Positions 37,119-46,176 of a DNA stretch of 64,000 nt are shown one piece after another. Both the position numbers and the translations under genes were made by a program. The notes beneath the pieces are model-generated. The model did not search any database and was not told where the DNA came from. It was given only the letters and a program-made list of their open reading frames with translations. The first letter of the stretch is position 1. Each line of letters starts with the position of its first letter. The DNA is from Mortierella sp. BCC40632 (taxonomy: Eukaryota; Mortierellomycota; Mortierellomycetes; Mortierellales; Mortierellaceae). Where the stretch lies: contig WAEK01000004.1 of assembly GCA_011634665.1 (NCBI GenBank), positions 1,723,501-1,787,500 of the forward strand. The letters are read 5' to 3'.

Positions 37119-37536
37119 ATTCACTGTCGCCGAGGCTTAAATCTAGCAAGCAGAAGCCCTCGTGAAACTGGCCGGAGCAACATTCACTGGAGTTTTTGCA
37201 AGGCTATCTCCGAAGCACAACTCCTTGGAGCCGAGGTGCATACCAAAATTGCAGTAGTCCCTATCACAAAACCGAGTGCATCAGTACCTGTCATCGTAGC
37301 AAGTATGGCCAACTCCCCAGTATGTACCATTATCGATCGAGCCCCATTGGTGGAGTCTGACCGAAACAACAACAGCTACTCGATGTGTTGGGTTCCGTTA
37401 ATAAGGTAAAGACAGATCAATAGGGTGAGTCGGTGAGTCGGCGAATCTCAACAACATTCCGAGGAGCTAATGAAATGCTAAAACAAAAGAAAGTGCGAGC
37501 AGCAAGCACGGCAGTAATGGTCCTGGCGAAAATCAT
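37119..37536 (-). pseudogene. Broken tandem copy of the small secreted cysteine-rich gene
   Basis: Same architecture as the intact gene 1.7 kb away: a 40-nt first exon (37497-37536) coding for a signal-peptide-like start, and a second exon beginning at 37375 after the same GAGTAG acceptor. Differences point to loss of function. The intron donor has become GC (GCACTT instead of GTACTT), an in-frame TGA lies at 37281-37283, and the CC-containing end is in a shifted frame (break near 37205-37215). The cysteine positions around the CC motif are still recognisable. The TATA box at 37641-37646 is intact, so a truncated transcript remains possible. Confidence 0.62.
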
Positions 37537-38889
37537 GGTGGACTATAGAGAAAGATAAAGGGTGGAGGAAGGATGGAGGTGGAACGGAGGAGTTGGATAC
37601 TGAGTTGATTTGGAAAGCGAGTACCCTTTCTCTCACTCCATTTATAGTAGAGACGATCAAGGAAGTTTCCACGTACCCACGCAATATAGCTCTATTATGA
37701 AAAGCAAATCTCTCGGCCATATGTAGACACAGAGGTGATGCTTTTTTCACGCCAGAGTGCTGAGGGCACCAACTGACCGCTTTTTTGCATGACATCCAGA
37801 AACCCAGATTACATGTATTTTTGTGGACTAAACGCACTTGGGCTATTTTCGAGATTGTATCTACAGCTGCTCCTTGTCGAATAGGTATTTTTTTTTTATC
37901 ATCGGTAGTGGTCAAGGTGCCTAGGTACCGGCTTAAAACCGCAATGTGATAGCTGAACATCGTGCTATTATCCTCTCTTGAGGAAGGGGCGCTAGTCAAT
38001 CATGTTTCTACACATGAGAGAATCTTTTGTTGCTTGGGATCGAATGCCTAGGCAGGAAGAGAAAGATATTTGTTGAATATTGAGGAGGGATTGCGGTACA
38101 TGTCAGATCTAGCTAACTCTAGCCAATCATGTTGAAAATCAAGTGTGCAGAGCCCTGAAGACTCACCCATGTTCCGTAACCTCTTCAGCCACTATGAATC
38201 AACAGATTTTTCAGGACTAAAAGCGCATGGGTCGTTTTCCTATCACTGTAGTGGGCCAACCATGTGTATCCCATCGTGTTTCTTTGGGAGGTGAGAGAGG
38301 GTAGGGTTTAAAAAAGGGTCATATTGAAAAAAGGTAAGATTTTGCCAGCAGAAGTAGAAACCCATCCATTAAACCACTCGGAGAATTGAGAATGGAGGAA
38401 GGCAAATTCGAAAAAAAGGAATGAAGAATATCATGTGATGTCAAACTAGCGCTAGATATCTAGTAGGACTGGCTAAGTTCAAATGCGCAACGTCTGCCGA
38501 AGAGAGAATGAGCCACCCTTGAAGACTCAGAGAACAACGTCGCTATGAACTCAGGGCCGCCCCAAGTCAAGCGAGTAAAGCCCAGACACGAATCAAAATA
38601 CACGTATTGTACTCCGTGCTGGCCCAAAGCACTTAGTCAGCCTTGCCAGAAACCACATACTAAAAGTCTCATTCTCGCACTACTGTATCACCCTAGGCTG
38701 AAAAGCAGCCAAAGCCTCTATATCCCCCTTGAGGTTTTATTTGGCAAGCAAAAGCTGATGCTGGCCTACACACAGAAAAGTACATTTATCCAAGTAGAAA
38801 TGCGAGCAAAAGCTGGTGTTGCAGTCCAAACTCCTACAAACAACCAACCCCTCCCACTTTGACAGATTGATTCCCTGAGTACATGACTG
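37537..38889. other. Intergenic, remainder of duplication and unassigned sequence
   Basis: Up to about 38310 it belongs to duplication copy B. After that I see only an unrecognised plus-strand ORF around 38545-38862 without a family signature. Confidence 0.5.
37641..37646 (-). promoter_or_regulatory. TATA box of the broken duplicate
   Basis: TATAAA on the minus strand about 105 bp upstream of the duplicate's ATG (37536), in a block conserved with the intact copy. Confidence 0.55.
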
Positions 38890-39300
38890 ATGCCAAACGT
38901 TTTACTTTCAACGGTTTCTAAAGTTCTTTGGATAGGGAGAGAATGTGTGTGTGTATGTGTGTGTGGCGTGTGGAGTTTTAAAAGGGATTATTTGTATAGC
39001 TCCGCATATAAAAAACAAGTTACCAAAGAATGGATTATGGCTTATCTAGAAACTCCACTCGCTTTCTCGTCTAGGAAACGCGATCTGACAAATCCAAACG
39101 TCAAAAACATATATGGAGTGACATTAAAATATAGTAGCCCTGAAGAATCGGAAACATATTTTGCCGAGACGCCTAAAAGATTTAGGCTCGATTTTGACAG
39201 CCCTAAAAAGAACTCTGATTGGATACTGACTGCGGAGGGGCAAAGACAGGGAGTGGATACCCAGTTTGTAAACCCTGCAAAAGAGGGGGACCGAGGGTAG
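38890..39300 (+). CDS. Unrecognised ORF, 136 codons
   Basis: Plus-strand ORF with ATG at 38890. The first ~30 codons run through a GT microsatellite and are doubtful. From residue ~38 the composition looks protein-like: charged, with Tyr/Phe/Asp/Lys ('KYSSPEESETYFAETPKRF', then 'NSDWILTAEGQR'). It may be an exon of an orphan or transposon-related gene. No domain was recognised, and no promoter or splice partner was found. Confidence 0.25.
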   Translation: MPNVLLSTVSKVLWIGRECVCVCVCGVWSFKRDYLYSSAYKKQVTKEWIMAYLETPLAFSSRKRDLTNPNVKNIYGVTLKYSSPEESETYFAETPKRFRLDFDSPKKNSDWILTAEGQRQGVDTQFVNPAKEGDRG

Positions 39301-40119
39301 AGATATACATGCTAACATGCAAGTGTGCTGTGTACAGCCAAGCAGAGACGAGCTTGTTGCGTCTAATGGAGAAAGGGCTGGAGAAGAATATGGTTTTCTA
39401 AACTGACAGGGTCGAGAACACGAACAATAACCAAGTCAGGTTCAACGGCCTATCTAATCAGGGCTACTGTTGTTTAGACTGAAAAGGTAATGCAAAATTT
39501 TACTTTCCAGAGCTCTTTGGAAGCTTGTGAAATACCAAACCCTCTTCTGTCAGGGTCATCCCTGGAAGATAGGCTTCCATTTACGCAGGGCTAGATGATA
39601 AGTGAAGGCATGGTTTGCCCTCCTCCCCCCTCTCCCTTCCATGCGCAGCGGGTTTCAAATGTGTCTTTTGCACCCATTGTAGCCACCGAGTATTCAAGAA
39701 AGAAACGAGTTTAGCCGAGCCATTACCCTTCATGACCTACATGTCTGCTATACTCGTAGGCGAGGCCTGACAGCTTTCCAAGCCACGGGCATGCTGTGGC
39801 GTCAATTGTACTGACAGGCTTCGCAAAAAAGCGTAGTGGTAGTATGCGATGATCAGTACTAGTCACTATCCAAAAAACTTGGGTGAGGTACCAGTACATC
39901 GGAGTGCACCAGTGACAATTCGACTAGCTCCATGCACAGTGGGTGACAAATGCATCTTTTGCATGACAAGTCTCCAAGAAATGGGCTTAATCGAGATATT
40001 CCTATGATTGATTTACATGCCAGCCAGCTGAATGTGTACACCACGGGAGAGAATCAGAGTGGTATTACCGGGGAGGACCAACGATCAGATGGTACCACCA
40101 CCGAGACTTGCGACATCAA
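39301..40119. other. Intergenic, weak internal repeats
   Basis: No gene supported. Two loosely similar segments (about 39650-39750 and 39935-40010) share 'aaatg..tcttttgca' followed by 'caagaaa' and a 'ttta/ttaatcgag' end, suggesting an old local duplication upstream of the hydrolase. Confidence 0.4.
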
Positions 40120-40126
40120 TATAAAA
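40120..40126 (+). promoter_or_regulatory. TATA box of the alpha/beta hydrolase
   Basis: TATAAAA about 103 bp upstream of the ATG at 40229, a usual fungal spacing. Confidence 0.6.
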
Positions 40127-40228
40127 GGTCGCTTGTCGGCACTTCCAATAAAGAATCATCAAAAAAACAAGCTCCTTCACTCACCCTAACTGTTCTCACT
40201 TCCAACCAAACCATTGCGCCTTCCCAAA

Positions 40229-41011
40229 ATGCGTCTTTCATTCGCTATCGGCTTATTGGCATCCATCGGTATGGCGCTCTCGCAGCCTGAGCCTACCAGC
40301 AGCGGCAAACCCAGCATCGTCCTTGTCCACGGTGCCCTATCTGACGGCTCGACTTGGTTTGAGGTTATCCCCAAGCTGCAAGCTAAGAACTTTAATGAAG
40401 TCTGGGCCGTGGGTCTGCCTCTAACCTCGATTCCCGATGACATCGCGATGGTCAACGATGCTTTGGACTGGATCCCTGGACCGATTGTGCTGGTCGGCCA
40501 CTCGTTTGGCGGCATGGTCATCACGAACGCCGGCAACCATCCCAAGGTCAAGGCGCTGGTTTATGTGTCGGCCTTCTCGCCCGACGAGGGCGAGTCCGTG
40601 GCTTCGATGTACAAATCCAATAACTTTAAACCCATGGAGCCAGGCACGGTCCACAGGAAAGACAGCAAGGGTCGTTTCTTCCTGCCACCTGCGGCTTGGG
40701 CCAAGTACATGACCCCTGATCAGCCCAAGGCTCGCTCGTACATGATGGCAGCTGCTCAGACCCTGACCGACTCTGGCCGCTTCGAGTGGAAATCTGGCCC
40801 AGCTGCCTGGAAGAATAAGCCCAGCTACGCCGTCGTCTCCGGCAAGGACCAGGCGATCAACCCCGAGATGCTCGCCTGGGGTGCAAAGAGAATGAACGCC
40901 GTCAAGACTATCGACATCCCAACGGCCGAACATTTCACTCCCTTCTCAGCGTCCGAACAGGTCACTAGTCTCATTGAAGAGGCTGCCCAGGCGGTTGCCA
41001 ATGGCAACTAA
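40229..41011 (+). CDS. Secreted alpha/beta-fold hydrolase
   Basis: Intronless, 260 aa. The ATG at 40229 begins a signal peptide (hydrophobic core ~3-18, likely cut after ALSQ). The oxyanion-side motif 'VLVHGA' is followed by the nucleophile elbow GHSFGG (residues 90-95, catalytic S92). A late Asp in 'SGKDQAI' (D207) and His in 'AEHFTPFS' (H235) complete a plausible triad. The product would be an extracellular or vacuolar esterase or related hydrolase; substrate unknown. The compact single-domain form resembles bacterial EstC/salicylate-esterase-like hydrolases. Codon use is richer in G/C-ending codons than its gene-poor, AT-richer surroundings. Together with the lack of introns this makes horizontal acquisition possible but not shown. 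Confidence 0.82.
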   Translation: MRLSFAIGLLASIGMALSQPEPTSSGKPSIVLVHGALSDGSTWFEVIPKLQAKNFNEVWAVGLPLTSIPDDIAMVNDALDWIPGPIVLVGHSFGGMVITNAGNHPKVKALVYVSAFSPDEGESVASMYKSNNFKPMEPGTVHRKDSKGRFFLPPAAWAKYMTPDQPKARSYMMAAAQTLTDSGRFEWKSGPAAWKNKPSYAVVSGKDQAINPEMLAWGAKRMNAVKTIDIPTAEHFTPFSASEQVTSLIEEAAQAVANGN

Positions 41012-42558
41012 ACCAAAAAGCTCAGCTTCCATTAGTACTAGAAGGGAAATAAAAGGATGTGTGTCGCTTGGGGGTAGTTCACTCTCGAGTGCAGTTTCCA
41101 TTTCTTTGTCAATGTATCTCTCCCTATTCCTTGCATCCCTCCGTTTGTAAGTCTGTCTCTCTATTTCTTTTCGTCACACCCCCACCCTGATTCTCTATGT
41201 TCTACCTACAGGACTATATTTAAGATCCCTTGAAAACCCTGCATGATAGGCTCTTGTTGGATAATGTGCCAATGATGAGGTCTCGATGGTTTTGGACGTT
41301 GCTGCATTCTGGTTGCATCCCCAGATTGTGTGGTGTACAGTGATGGACGGGTAACTCGAGTTGATGCACTCAACTACCCCTGTGGAGTTTAACGACCTTG
41401 ATCAGGCCGCTTCGTTGAGCAGCTGTTGTGATATGCATGGTGCCTCTGGAAAATCTTGCACTATCCATCAGATTCAATGTCCGGATTCTCAGTGCGTTGC
41501 CCCCCTTGGCTGCCACAGCTGCCAGTCGGGCCCACGTCCTTCTCGTCCGATGGCGCTGATGGTGAAGGTATTTGAGTCGAGATTTAAAACTTTTCAAAAG
41601 AACTTAAATCGCTCTTTGTCTCTCGTCGTACCTTGTATGCTTTATCGATCTCAGCCATTGAGTGTGCCAGTTTTGGGCTACCTTTTTCTGAGGCTGTCTG
41701 GAGGGTCTCTCTATCTTTGTCATCCGACTTTTGCTTGAGCCTGTATTCATTTTTCCTCACAATTTTTATTTTAGCAGATACCTCGTTAAATGTGGTGCTG
41801 TAATAGTGTGGGTTGGCGGGACCGACATAAATTGATCTGGCTCGCCGCTGCCCTCCTGAAGCAAAGAGTATCGATTTAAATGCGTCTCAATCTCCTGCAC
41901 TGTCATGGGGCAAGTAGTGCTCATTTTAGATACTTCATGATCAGTTTCCGTAAGAAAACTTTGTCTTTGGGAAGTTGGGAATTATAAAGTTCCTCTGTAG
42001 CGTCCTCGATGGCATGGTGTCCTTATCTTCTAGGTTTGGCTCTACCCCCTTGAGTATTTTGAGCTTCGTGAGAACAATTTGGAGGTAGTGGCTCTTGGAT
42101 GCGCCTTTGCAAGAACTCTTCTCCAAGTCATGGCACAAACCCTCCAGGACCTCTTCACCTGAATCATAGTCAACCCATCTTTTGCGAGAGCCATATTCTC
42201 CAGGAACATTGCTCTCGTTCGCTTCATGTACGCTTTCTCTCGGATTGATGCCAAGTGGCAGAGTAACAGGATGCATAGAAGATAACCCGACAGTCTCTCG
42301 TAGGTAGAGCCCGACTAAATATTTTGGACATAAGTCGCCAATTGCTTGATGTATACTACGGTTGTTGTGGAGCCCTCAGGAGGTGTAAAATTTTGGTTCA
42401 GCTCAAACTCCTGCTTGATCGTTGACTTGAGTTCCTCACTGGCAGGATATTTGTTCAGACACCTTTGGACTGACATCAAGTGAGGGTAGAGGTGAGAGAG
42501 ATAGGCTGACGTGAGCGGGTTGATGATGGTGTCTTTCTTCTGTCCCAGGTGTCCCTGT

Positions 42559-42610
42559 AGTTGGGGGGAGGGAGTGACACCACTAGTTGGGGGGAGGGAG
42601 TGACACCACT
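42559..42610. repeat. Perfect 26-bp tandem duplication
   Basis: Two identical adjacent copies (42559-42584 and 42585-42610) of a G-rich unit starting AGTTGGGGGG and ending GTGACACCACT. Confidence 0.9.
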
Positions 42611-43506
42611 TGGATGGTGGGGGGTACCATTGTCGCGTTTCGCAGTCACAGACGGGTGCCCGCCTAGGCGAAGTCAAGACTTTAATAAAACAACTTCTTG
42701 TCTCGTTACGTATCAGGTACCACTACCTTTCACACCTTGGGATCCCTTGACTGGGGCCCTCGATGGAGAATCGCGGCTATCTCAAATGGCGTTACGTTTG
42801 TGGCCTACCAATATCACCATACAATTCGCCAGCAGCAATCTAAAACAAAGTTTTACACTTGGAGGCTTCAAAATGTCGTATCCACGTAGAAAACTCTCTA
42901 ATTTTCATGTCCAACTCACTGTAAAACAGCTTTTCTTGCAAGTTCAGATAGCTCTGTCATGGTATCTGTGATATCGCTCTAAAATGGCTCGAGAAGGCCA
43001 AGGATATGTCCTTCGTCCAGAGTTTAATTATGTCAGGATGAAGGATTCGCCGAAGTTCTAGTCACATTCCAAAGTTCTATCTCCTGGTCCTCTCCCGCCT
43101 CCCCTTCTTAGTGTTCCTCCTCTTCGTCCTGCACATGATAACCGCTACTACCATCTGGCTGCCCCCAGAGTCTCTCGAATTCAGAATTAATGGCTCAATT
43201 CCAGTTCCCAACAGATCCATCTTTACAGCAAGGACTGGAGTATCACCAAGTGTTATAAAAAAAAACCGGGGCAACCCCGGGCAAATCTACTAGTAACAAA
43301 TATAACTAACGCGGGTTTCAAAAAACTAGATTTTTTTTTTTTTTTTTTTTTTTTTGTCAGCTCAAGGGCAACCAAACAGGTTTTTCCACAGCCGCCTGGA
43401 TGGATGACCAAAATAGTCCTCAGAAGAAACTTCAGGCTACCCCCAGTATCCATGACAGAGAAAACGCAAGGCCTGTCGTGGGAAAAAAGGTTCCAAGTTG
43501 CTTCGG

Positions 43507-43514
43507 TGACGTAA
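43507..43514 (+). promoter_or_regulatory. CRE/ATF-like site upstream of GST
   Basis: TGACGTAA, a bZIP (ATF/CREB-type) recognition sequence, 177 bp upstream of the GST start codon. bZIP stress regulators commonly control fungal GST genes; function here is inferred. Confidence 0.45.
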
Positions 43515-43544
43515 AATTGCGCGATCCAACGCGTGTCGCAGATG

Positions 43545-43607
43545 CCCGCAGTCCATTGTCCAAAACCCGCAGTTCATTGTTCTAAACCCGCAGTTCATTG
43601 CTCTTCA
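43545..43607. repeat. Three 21-bp direct repeats in the GST promoter
   Basis: Units begin at 43545, 43566 and 43587 with the core CCCGCAGT(T/C)CATTG, exact 21-bp period and a few substitutions. They lie about 85-145 bp upstream of the GST ATG. Confidence 0.85.
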
Positions 43608-43690
43608 AGTCCATTGCTCATAAAGGCCTTCATTGATCTCAAGATTCCGCACTTTTTTCTTTGTCTTCTCAACATTCATCATCATCAACC

Positions 43691-44530
43691 ATGGCAACAC
43701 CATCCAATCCCTCCGAAGCCATGATCTTCTACGACATTGCTATGCGCCAGCCAATTGCTTCCAACTGCTGTTCACCGAACCCTTGGAAGTCCCGCTTTGC
43801 GCTCAACTTTAAAAACATGCCCTACTCAACCACCTGGGTTCATCTTCCTGATATTGCTCAAGTTCGTCGCGACCTCGCTGTCGACGCCTGTCGCAAGTTT
43901 GGCGACGGCGAGGACTTTTATACTCTCCCTGTTCTGGTGGATCCCAACACAGGCTCCAAAATCGGGGACTCGTTCGACATTGCCGTCTATTTGCAATCCA
44001 AGTACCCAGACTCGGGCTCTGGCGATTTGTTTCCCCCTCAAAAACTCGATTTCGTCTACAACCCCGGTTTTGACCTGCTTGTGCCACTGTCGGAGCGGAA
44101 TGATAGCGAGTACGAGGAGTACGCCAAATTCAACACAAACGTCGACGCGGCATTCACTGCTCATACCGCTCTGATGCCACACAACCTTCCCTTTGATCCA
44201 GTCGCCGCTGAAGCTTCCAAGGCCATTTTCGTTAAGCGTGCCGGCTTAAAATCTTTTGACGATTTCGAGTTGAAGGGAGAAAATCGAAAGAAGCTTTTGG
44301 AATCTTTCCGTCTCGCGCTGGGTGAGCTTGGCAAGTTGTTTTTGAGGGACACCAGTGGACCTTTCTTATTGGGTCAGCAAGCTAGTTATGCTGATCTAAT
44401 CGTCGGTGGATGGCTTCGCATGGCTTGCGTCACTCTCCCAGCGGATGAGTGGGAGGAACTAAGAGGCTGGCATGGAGGTATCTTTGGACGTTTGTATGAT
44501 GGTCTGCAGAAGTATGCAGAGGTCAAGTAG
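43691..44530 (+). CDS. Glutathione S-transferase, fungal etherase/FuA-like
   Basis: Intronless, 279 aa; the ATG at 43691 has a strong context (CAACCATGGC). The N-terminal thioredoxin-like domain has 'CCSPNPWKSRFALNFK', the family's S/C-x-N-x-W-K active-site region where the Ser activates glutathione in FuA-type and LigE/F-like etherase GSTs. 'TLPVLVDPNTG' provides the cis-Pro loop, and 'IGDSFDIAVYLQSKYP' the glutathione gamma-glutamyl contact. An all-helical C-terminal domain ends with 'SYADLIVGGWLRMA'. It conjugates or deglutathionylates small electrophiles, in saprotrophs often wood- or plant-derived aromatics. No signal peptide, so cytosolic. The promoter holds a CRE-like site and triple 21-bp repeats, suggesting stress-regulated expression. 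Confidence 0.85.
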   Translation: MATPSNPSEAMIFYDIAMRQPIASNCCSPNPWKSRFALNFKNMPYSTTWVHLPDIAQVRRDLAVDACRKFGDGEDFYTLPVLVDPNTGSKIGDSFDIAVYLQSKYPDSGSGDLFPPQKLDFVYNPGFDLLVPLSERNDSEYEEYAKFNTNVDAAFTAHTALMPHNLPFDPVAAEASKAIFVKRAGLKSFDDFELKGENRKKLLESFRLALGELGKLFLRDTSGPFLLGQQASYADLIVGGWLRMACVTLPADEWEELRGWHGGIFGRLYDGLQKYAEVK

Positions 44531-46176
44531 GAGAGCGTGCTGGATTGGCTAGAGTCGCCCAAGGACTGGGAGGAAATACGATCCATCACTCGAATAAAAT
44601 AATAAAGATAAAAGCTATTCGCAAGTCTATACCAAAGTCTTTCATGAGCCCCGACTCTTTTGAGGCGACAGTCCCAGCGAAGGGTACTGTTTTTTGAAGC
44701 CAAGTCAGGTTTGGAGAAAGTGAAAGCGATTTCATCTTTCTTGAATTAACGAGATGTCTCAACAAGGATAAGCGCTCTTCTAGTGGGTGCTATCATTGGA
44801 ATAAACGTGCTTCGAAAGGCGTGACTAGAAAGGGATGCAATTAAGGTCTTGGGCACCTTTGAAAAAACTATGAATAAACGTGTCAAGGAAAAAGGACATA
44901 GCTCTTTGAAGGTAATGAGGTAAAGGGCAGATAAATAGGGGACAAGAGAAGTATCTAATTGCTGACTGGCCGACAAGAGGACGCGCCCTGCGCGCCCTCA
45001 TATACCATGGAACTTGTACTCTAACCTCCCGAACGTGCCACGTTCGGATAGTATTACCCAGAGATAATCTCTTGTATCCTCCTCCAGTGGATGCTTTCTC
45101 ACGCTCAATAGAGAAGAAGGGCGGAACCATGGCTAAATGGCCGAATACTTTGTGTTCAGTTAAACTGGATCTCTTTGATAGTGTGTAGTGAGATTTAGCA
45201 AGGTTGAATCTGAAGGGAGTATTTTAAGACTGTACTTGCAACAGCAATTCATGACCCGTGATCAGAGAAATGAGTATAGTGCGGAATGAGGGCACCTGCT
45301 CCATTCTCTATGTTTATTAGTCTGGCGTATATTCGCGGAGGAAATCTAAGAGTAAGAGATGCCCACGGCAACAACGTCTCCACAATCTATATCATACTGC
45401 ACTAGCACAAAATGCAGCGCAGGTAATGGGGTTGTTCTTCCCAGTCCCACGTTTTCCAGTTTCCAGAAGAAACTTATATATACAGAGCAACAGTCGGTGA
45501 AAAGGAAAAGGAGGAAAATGGGATGAACCCATGGGCGAAGCAGTGGGCGGAGCACTATTTAAGACCGCAGGGGAATTCGCCGGTGAGGTTGATTCTGACT
45601 TTAATCAAAATGCATGAGTCTTGGCAGTTCAACCTATAAAGGGAAATAAAAGAAAGAAGGAAAGAAGGCAAAGTGATACAATTGTCTAGTTCCTGGTGGT
45701 AATAAAATCCATGCATGAACATGGAGGGAGAGAGTCTCTGCAAGCAAACCTTATCGATGGTCATTGGATGTAGGATTTTTCCCGTCCTCTTGAGACCTAC
45801 TGTGCTTTGAAAAAAAAAAAAATAACACATTTTTCGACTTTGACACATAACCATTCTGCCTTCCGTGCTGGTAATCCATCCAGTCTTTGCCCATCCGTCC
45901 ATTTCACTCGTTTATCTGTATTTTTTTATTGTCCTTGACCATACGTTTATGCAGCTTTTTTCATAGGGAGAAGTGTCCAAAGAGGCGGCCCATGCGCAAA
46001 TAACGCCTTCAGATTGGGGGTCGAAAATTTTTGCAAGGCACCAACCCCCAGTGTACCAAAGGAGTATTGGCGTGTTGCGTATCACGTGTAAAATCTTAAA
46101 AAGGGCTATTTAACAATGGCTCGAGCGCCTTCTTTTATTCTTCACTTTTCTACTCTTCCTCTCATCAGTCCTGGCC
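44531..46176. other. Intergenic, no confident gene
   Basis: Short minus-strand ORFs (e.g. 45346-45555 and 45555-45902) show no domain. A CACGTG E-box lies at 46083-46088 and an AT-rich TATA-like stretch near 46095-46110, both just upstream of the secreted orphan gene. Confidence 0.5.

Larger units (their letters stand above)
36965..38310. repeat. Segmental duplication, copy B
   Basis: Second copy of the block at about 35290-36400, same orientation, longer by insertions, and carrying the broken copy of the cystine-knot gene. Divergence throughout suggests the duplication is not recent. Confidence 0.75.
41012..43690. other. Intergenic, eroded ORFs, no confident gene
   Basis: Minus-strand frames at 41941-42276 and 42315-42677 have protein-like composition but no start context, splice partner or family match; they may be remnants of a mobile or orphan gene. 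A 26-bp perfect tandem duplication lies at 42559-42610 and a poly-T run at about 43328-43356. Confidence 0.5.

Noticed and set aside
45346..45902. Minus-strand ORFs with 'CSAHCFAHG'-like cysteines as a defensin
   Set aside because: The cysteine pattern is interrupted by stops and lacks the CxC end of CS-alpha-beta defensins; no signal peptide.
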